NCBI GenBank assembly: GCA_947627675.1
Contig: CANQWY010000004.1
Coordinates: 1 to 59,056, forward strand
Source: an uncultured Bacilli bacterium
Lineage (GTDB): Bacteria; Bacillota_I; Bacilli_A; RF39; UBA660
DNA length: 59,056 nucleotides
Reading direction: 5' to 3'
Numbering within the stretch: position 1 is the first letter of the stretch; each line of letters starts with the position of its first letter. Shown here in pieces: positions 55,621 to 59,056 of this stretch. The notes under the pieces are model-generated. The model was not told the origin of the DNA and searched no databases. It worked only from the letters and a program-made list of their open reading frames with translations. The translations under genes were made by a program, and so were the position numbers.

Positions 55621-56004
55621 ATGCTAAATAATATAATATTATTTATAATAATATTTGTAATTGTATTTTTTATATATGAATGGATAATCTATAGAGATTT
55701 AAAAAAAAGACTTAAGAACAAAAGGAAAAATACAAAAACTACAGATAAATATCCTATGGAAGTAAAAATACTTGTGGACTTTTATAAATTAAAATTGGAT
55801 AATATTAATTATAATAGGCTAATTCATATTATTTGTATTGTATCTAGCCTGGATATATCACTTATAGTCATCATTAGTGGAATGTTTGATAAAGGCTATA
55901 TGCAAATATTAGTAGCATTTTTAATAGTACTTCCTATTATATTTTTTAGTTATTATTTAATAGTATTTTTTTATAAGTTTAAAGAAAAGAGGAGAAATAA
56001 ATAA
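55621..56004 (+). CDS. Small membrane protein between T-box and leuS
   Basis: 127 residues from ATG at 55621, which has GGAGGTG 5 bases upstream. A start at 55561 lies inside the T-box and is not used. Three membrane helices are visible: [20 protein letters not shown] at the N terminus, then two near 80-125 ([33 protein letters not shown]). The middle is basic and cytoplasmic. Its stop overlaps the leuS start (TAATG), so it is T-box controlled along with leuS. Not recognised; not a known leucine transporter. Confidence 0.75.
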   Translation: MLNNIILFIIIFVIVFFIYEWIIYRDLKKRLKNKRKNTKTTDKYPMEVKILVDFYKLKLDNINYNRLIHIICIVSSLDISLIVIISGMFDKGYMQILVAFLIVLPIIFFSYYLIVFFYKFKEKRRNK

Positions 56005-58817
56005 TGAGTAATTATAGTGAAATAGAGAAAAAATGGCAAGATTATTGGGAAGAAAATAAAGTTTTTAAGACAGATATTCATGATTTTTCTAAGCCTAAAT
56101 ATTATGCTTTGGATATGTTTCCTTATCCATCTGGTCAAGGACTTCATGTTGGTCATCCTGAAGGATATACAGCAACTGATATAATGGCCAGAATGAAAAG
56201 AATGCAAGGATATAATGTTCTACATCCAATGGGGTTTGATGCCTTTGGTCTTCCTGCAGAACAGTATGCAATTAAAACAGGGAATCATCCTAGTACTTTT
56301 ACTGAAAAAAATATAAATACATTTAAGAAACAACTTAAAATGCTTGGTTTCTCATATGATTGGGATCGTGAAATTTCAACAGCAGACCCTAAATATTATA
56401 AATGGACCCAATGGATATTTAAACAACTATATTTAGATAATCTTGTAGAAGAAGTTGATATGCCTGTTAATTGGTGTGAAGAATTAGGAACAGTTTTATC
56501 AAATGATGAAGTTATTAATGGTAAAAGTGAACGTGGAGGTTATCCTGTTGTTCGTAAAAATATGAAACAATGGGTAATGAAAATTACTGAATATGCAGAT
56601 AAACTTATTGACAATTTAGATGAAATAGATTGGCCTTCTTCTACTAAAGAACTTGAAAGAAATTGGATAGGTCGTAGTTATGGTGCTGAAATTTCTTTCA
56701 AAGTTTCGGGGACAGATTATAGTTTTGTAGTATTTACAACTAGATGCGATACATTATTTGGAGCAACTTATTGTGTTCTCTCACCTGAACATGAATTAGT
56801 AAATTTGATTACTACTGATGAATATAAGGATGAAGTACAAAAATACATAGATGAATGTAGTAAAAAAAGTGAATTAGAAAGAACATCTTTAAATAAAGAA
56901 AAAACTGGGGTATTTACAGGAAGTTATGCTATTAATCCTGTTAATAATAAGAAAATACCTATTTGGATTGCCGATTATGTTCTTGCAACTTATGGAACCG
57001 GAGCTATTATGGCCGTTCCTGCTCACGATGATAGAGATTATGATTTTGCCAAAAAATATAATCTTGATATAATTCAAGTTTTAGAAGAAGAAACTGGAGT
57101 TCCTCATGAAAATGAGCTAAAAAAAGAAAGTATAGTTGCAATTATATACGATAAAAATAAAGATAAGTACTTAACAATTAATTGGCATAATAAAGGTGGT
57201 AGACTTTTTGTTGGAGGTACGATAAAAGAAGGCGAAAGTGCTGTTGATTGCGCTATTCGTGAAATAAAGGAAGAAACAGGTTATACTGATATTTCTTTAA
57301 TAGAAACTCTTCCTAGAATTAATCATCATTATTACGCATATAATAAAGATAAATATTTTAATATAGAAAGTACAGGATTATTCTTTAAAATTAATAGTGA
57401 TAAAAGGGAAAAACAGAATTTAGATAGCGATGAAGAATTTGATGTAGAGTGGGTAGATAAAGATACTATTGAAAAGGAAGTAAAAGATCAATTACATTAT
57501 AAAACTTATGAGTATTCAATTAATCCTGGTGCAATGTGCGATGATGGAATTCATATTAATTCAGAATTTTTAGATGGTTTAGATAAAGAAGATGCCATAA
57601 ATAAAATGTATAATTATTTAGAAGATAATGGTTATGGTAAAAAGAAAGTTAATTACCGCTTAAGAGACTGGATTTTTGCAAGACAGCGTTATTGGGGTGA
57701 GCCAGTGCCAGTTGTACATATGGAAGATGGCTCTATTAAAGTCTTAGATGATAGTGACTTGCCTCTAATTTTACCTGTAATGGAAGATTATAAAGCTCAT
57801 GGTGGTATGGCACCTCTTGATAATGCAATTGAATGGAAGAATGTCACAATTAATGGTATGAAAGGAATACGTGAAACTTCTACAATGCCTGGTACAGCAG
57901 GATCTTCATGGTATTTTTTAAGATATATTGATCCAGATAATGATAAAGAATTTGCCAATTATGAATTATTAAAACATTGGATGCCTGTAGATTTATATTT
58001 AGGTGGCCCTGAACATGCTGTTGGTCATTTACTTTATGCAAGATTTTGGAATAATTATTTATATGATAAAGGACTTTCACCGGTTAAAGAGCCATTCCAA
58101 AAATTAGTACATCAAGGTATGATTCTTGGACCAAATGGTGAGAAAATGAGTAAAAGCAAAGGAAATGTTATTAATCCGGATGAAATGGTTAAACTATATG
58201 GTGCTGATAGCCTAAGACTTTATGAAATGTTTATGGGGCCTCTTTCTGCAGATAAACCTTGGAATCCTAATGGAATTGAAGGTAGTAAAAAGTTTGTAGA
58301 TAAAGTATATCGTAGATTTAATGAATTAGAAATAGTAGAAGATGATACACCGTTCATTGAGAAAATGTATCATCAGACTGTTAAAAAAGTTACAGAAGAT
58401 TATGAATCAATGAGTTTTAATACAGCTATTAGTCAAATGATGATTTTTATGAATGAATTAAATAATAAAAATAGTATTAATAGAAATTATGCAGAAGGTT
58501 TTATTAAATTATTAAATCCAATTTGTCCACATATCACTGAAGAAATTTGGAATACTGTACTTGGACACAATAATACAATTGCTTATGAGAAATGGCCTGA
58601 TTTTGATATTGATAAGACTATTGAAAATGAAAAAGAAATAGCAGTTCAAGTAAATGGCAAAGTTCGTGCTACTATTAAAATAAATATTTCTGATAACGAA
58701 GATACAATTAAAGAAAAGGCTTTAAAAGAAGATAATGTATTAAGACATATTGCTAATAAAGAAATCTTAAAAATAATTATAATTAAAAATAAAATTGTAA
58801 ACATTGTTATTAAATAA
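56004..58817 (+). CDS. leuS: Leucyl-tRNA synthetase with an inserted NUDIX domain
   Basis: Charges tRNA-Leu. 937 residues, about 130 more than the norm. The HIGH region is [16 protein letters not shown] (about 38-53); the KMSKS loop is [10 protein letters not shown] near 712. The editing domain has [15 protein letters not shown] and [16 protein letters not shown]. From about residue 373 to 505 there is an insertion, [17 protein letters not shown] through [13 protein letters not shown]. It contains a perfect NUDIX box, G-x5-E-x7-REIKEETGY. The host enzyme then resumes at [14 protein letters not shown]. All catalytic signatures of both domains are kept. GAGGAG precedes ATG. Confidence 0.95.
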   Translation: MSNYSEIEKKWQDYWEENKVFKTDIHDFSKPKYYALDMFPYPSGQGLHVGHPEGYTATDIMARMKRMQGYNVLHPMGFDAFGLPAEQYAIKTGNHPSTFTEKNINTFKKQLKMLGFSYDWDREISTADPKYYKWTQWIFKQLYLDNLVEEVDMPVNWCEELGTVLSNDEVINGKSERGGYPVVRKNMKQWVMKITEYADKLIDNLDEIDWPSSTKELERNWIGRSYGAEISFKVSGTDYSFVVFTTRCDTLFGATYCVLSPEHELVNLITTDEYKDEVQKYIDECSKKSELERTSLNKEKTGVFTGSYAINPVNNKKIPIWIADYVLATYGTGAIMAVPAHDDRDYDFAKKYNLDIIQVLEEETGVPHENELKKESIVAIIYDKNKDKYLTINWHNKGGRLFVGGTIKEGESAVDCAIREIKEETGYTDISLIETLPRINHHYYAYNKDKYFNIESTGLFFKINSDKREKQNLDSDEEFDVEWVDKDTIEKEVKDQLHYKTYEYSINPGAMCDDGIHINSEFLDGLDKEDAINKMYNYLEDNGYGKKKVNYRLRDWIFARQRYWGEPVPVVHMEDGSIKVLDDSDLPLILPVMEDYKAHGGMAPLDNAIEWKNVTINGMKGIRETSTMPGTAGSSWYFLRYIDPDNDKEFANYELLKHWMPVDLYLGGPEHAVGHLLYARFWNNYLYDKGLSPVKEPFQKLVHQGMILGPNGEKMSKSKGNVINPDEMVKLYGADSLRLYEMFMGPLSADKPWNPNGIEGSKKFVDKVYRRFNELEIVEDDTPFIEKMYHQTVKKVTEDYESMSFNTAISQMMIFMNELNNKNSINRNYAEGFIKLLNPICPHITEEIWNTVLGHNNTIAYEKWPDFDIDKTIENEKEIAVQVNGKVRATIKINISDNEDTIKEKALKEDNVLRHIANKEILKIIIIKNKIVNIVIK

Positions 58818-58834
58818 AAATAGCAAGGAATGAG

Positions 58835-58867
58835 AGACACATTTATAAGAGCAAAAATGTGTCTTTT
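58835..58867 (+). terminator. Terminator of the leuS operon
   Basis: AGACACATTT and AAATGTGTCT form a 10-bp stem followed by TTTT. Confidence 0.8.
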
Positions 58868-59021
58868 AAATTATATAGAATAAGCAATATGAGATATGAC
58901 TAATATTAATTAGATAATGTTATATAATTGTTTATAGTACTTTTTTAACAGGGATTAAATAAAAAAATATGAGTTTTTCTGTCAATAATTTTTGAAAATG
59001 TCTTAAAAAAAACTAAACATT

Positions 59022-59046
59022 AACGGGAATTTTTAACCCGTTTTTC
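59022..59046 (+). terminator. Hairpin terminator near the window end
   Basis: AACGGG and CCCGTT pair around AATTTTTAA and are followed by TTTTTC. The gene it serves is not visible in the window. Confidence 0.5.
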
Positions 59047-59056
59047 TTTACTTTCT

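Noticed and set aside
1-59056. A CRISPR array, phage structural block or reverse transcriptase.
   Set aside because: No regularly spaced repeats, cas motifs, capsid or terminase genes, or YxDD-type reverse transcriptase motif were seen. The diversity-generating hypothesis therefore depends on genes outside the window.

Overview
The window is very AT-rich DNA from a low-GC Gram-positive, probably spore-forming bacterium of the Firmicutes (Bacilli/Clostridia type), most likely an uncultured gut lineage; this placement is inferred. The evidence is Shine-Dalgarno sites of the AAGGAGG/GGTGAT type, TGA used as a real stop (for example at the end of dpaA), a T-box leader, dipicolinate synthase genes, a CotF-like coat protein, a diadenylate cyclase, sortases with cognate surface proteins, and glycyl-radical fermentation (pflB/pflA). 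Nothing suggests the mycoplasma code.

Layout. 1-10,300 is an accessory, decaying stretch: orphan hypothetical genes, a TatD hydrolase, a truncated glycerophosphodiester phosphodiesterase, two broken histidine-phosphatase genes, a complete IS4-family insertion sequence plus a solitary copy of its end, and a 30-residue hydrophobic peptide that looks like a type I toxin. It stops at a tRNA-Thr gene (10,337-10,412), beyond which the content looks like core genome. 10,500-25,400 carries yitT, pflB-pflA, asparagine synthetase, dpaA-dpaB, a class B sortase beside an NPETN substrate, YdcF and DedA proteins, an FAD/Rieske oxidoreductase and a CotF-type spore-coat cluster. 25,600-27,800 is cdaA-cdaR. 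28,057-29,853 is a large secreted protein ending in a C-type-lectin-like, possibly diversified, tail.

30,242-38,976 is the most striking part. A sporulation-type lipoprotein gene (ydcC-like) is split by a 7.7-kb element with perfect 16-bp inverted ends, each flanked by GT, which encodes a large serine recombinase. Removing the element and one GT rejoins the gene exactly in frame (331 aa), as in skin-type developmental intervening elements. The element also carries a DUF3592 protein, LemA, a DUF2207 membrane protein, an XRE regulator and a BRO/DinD-like protein.

39,000-49,800 is mostly housekeeping: tRNA-Asn, a carboxyl-terminal protease, a second sortase with an IPDTG thioester adhesin, formate-tetrahydrofolate ligase, an NfeD/SPFH pair, a uracil/deoxyinosine glycosylase with an apparently lost start codon, a YtqA-like radical SAM protein and a D,D-carboxypeptidase. 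49,887-51,534 is a second lectin-tailed surface protein, switched out of frame by a G9 tract in its signal peptide, which suggests phase variation. The window closes with a GH31 glycosidase and a T-box-controlled operon of a small membrane protein and a leucyl-tRNA synthetase that has a complete NUDIX domain inserted in its editing region.
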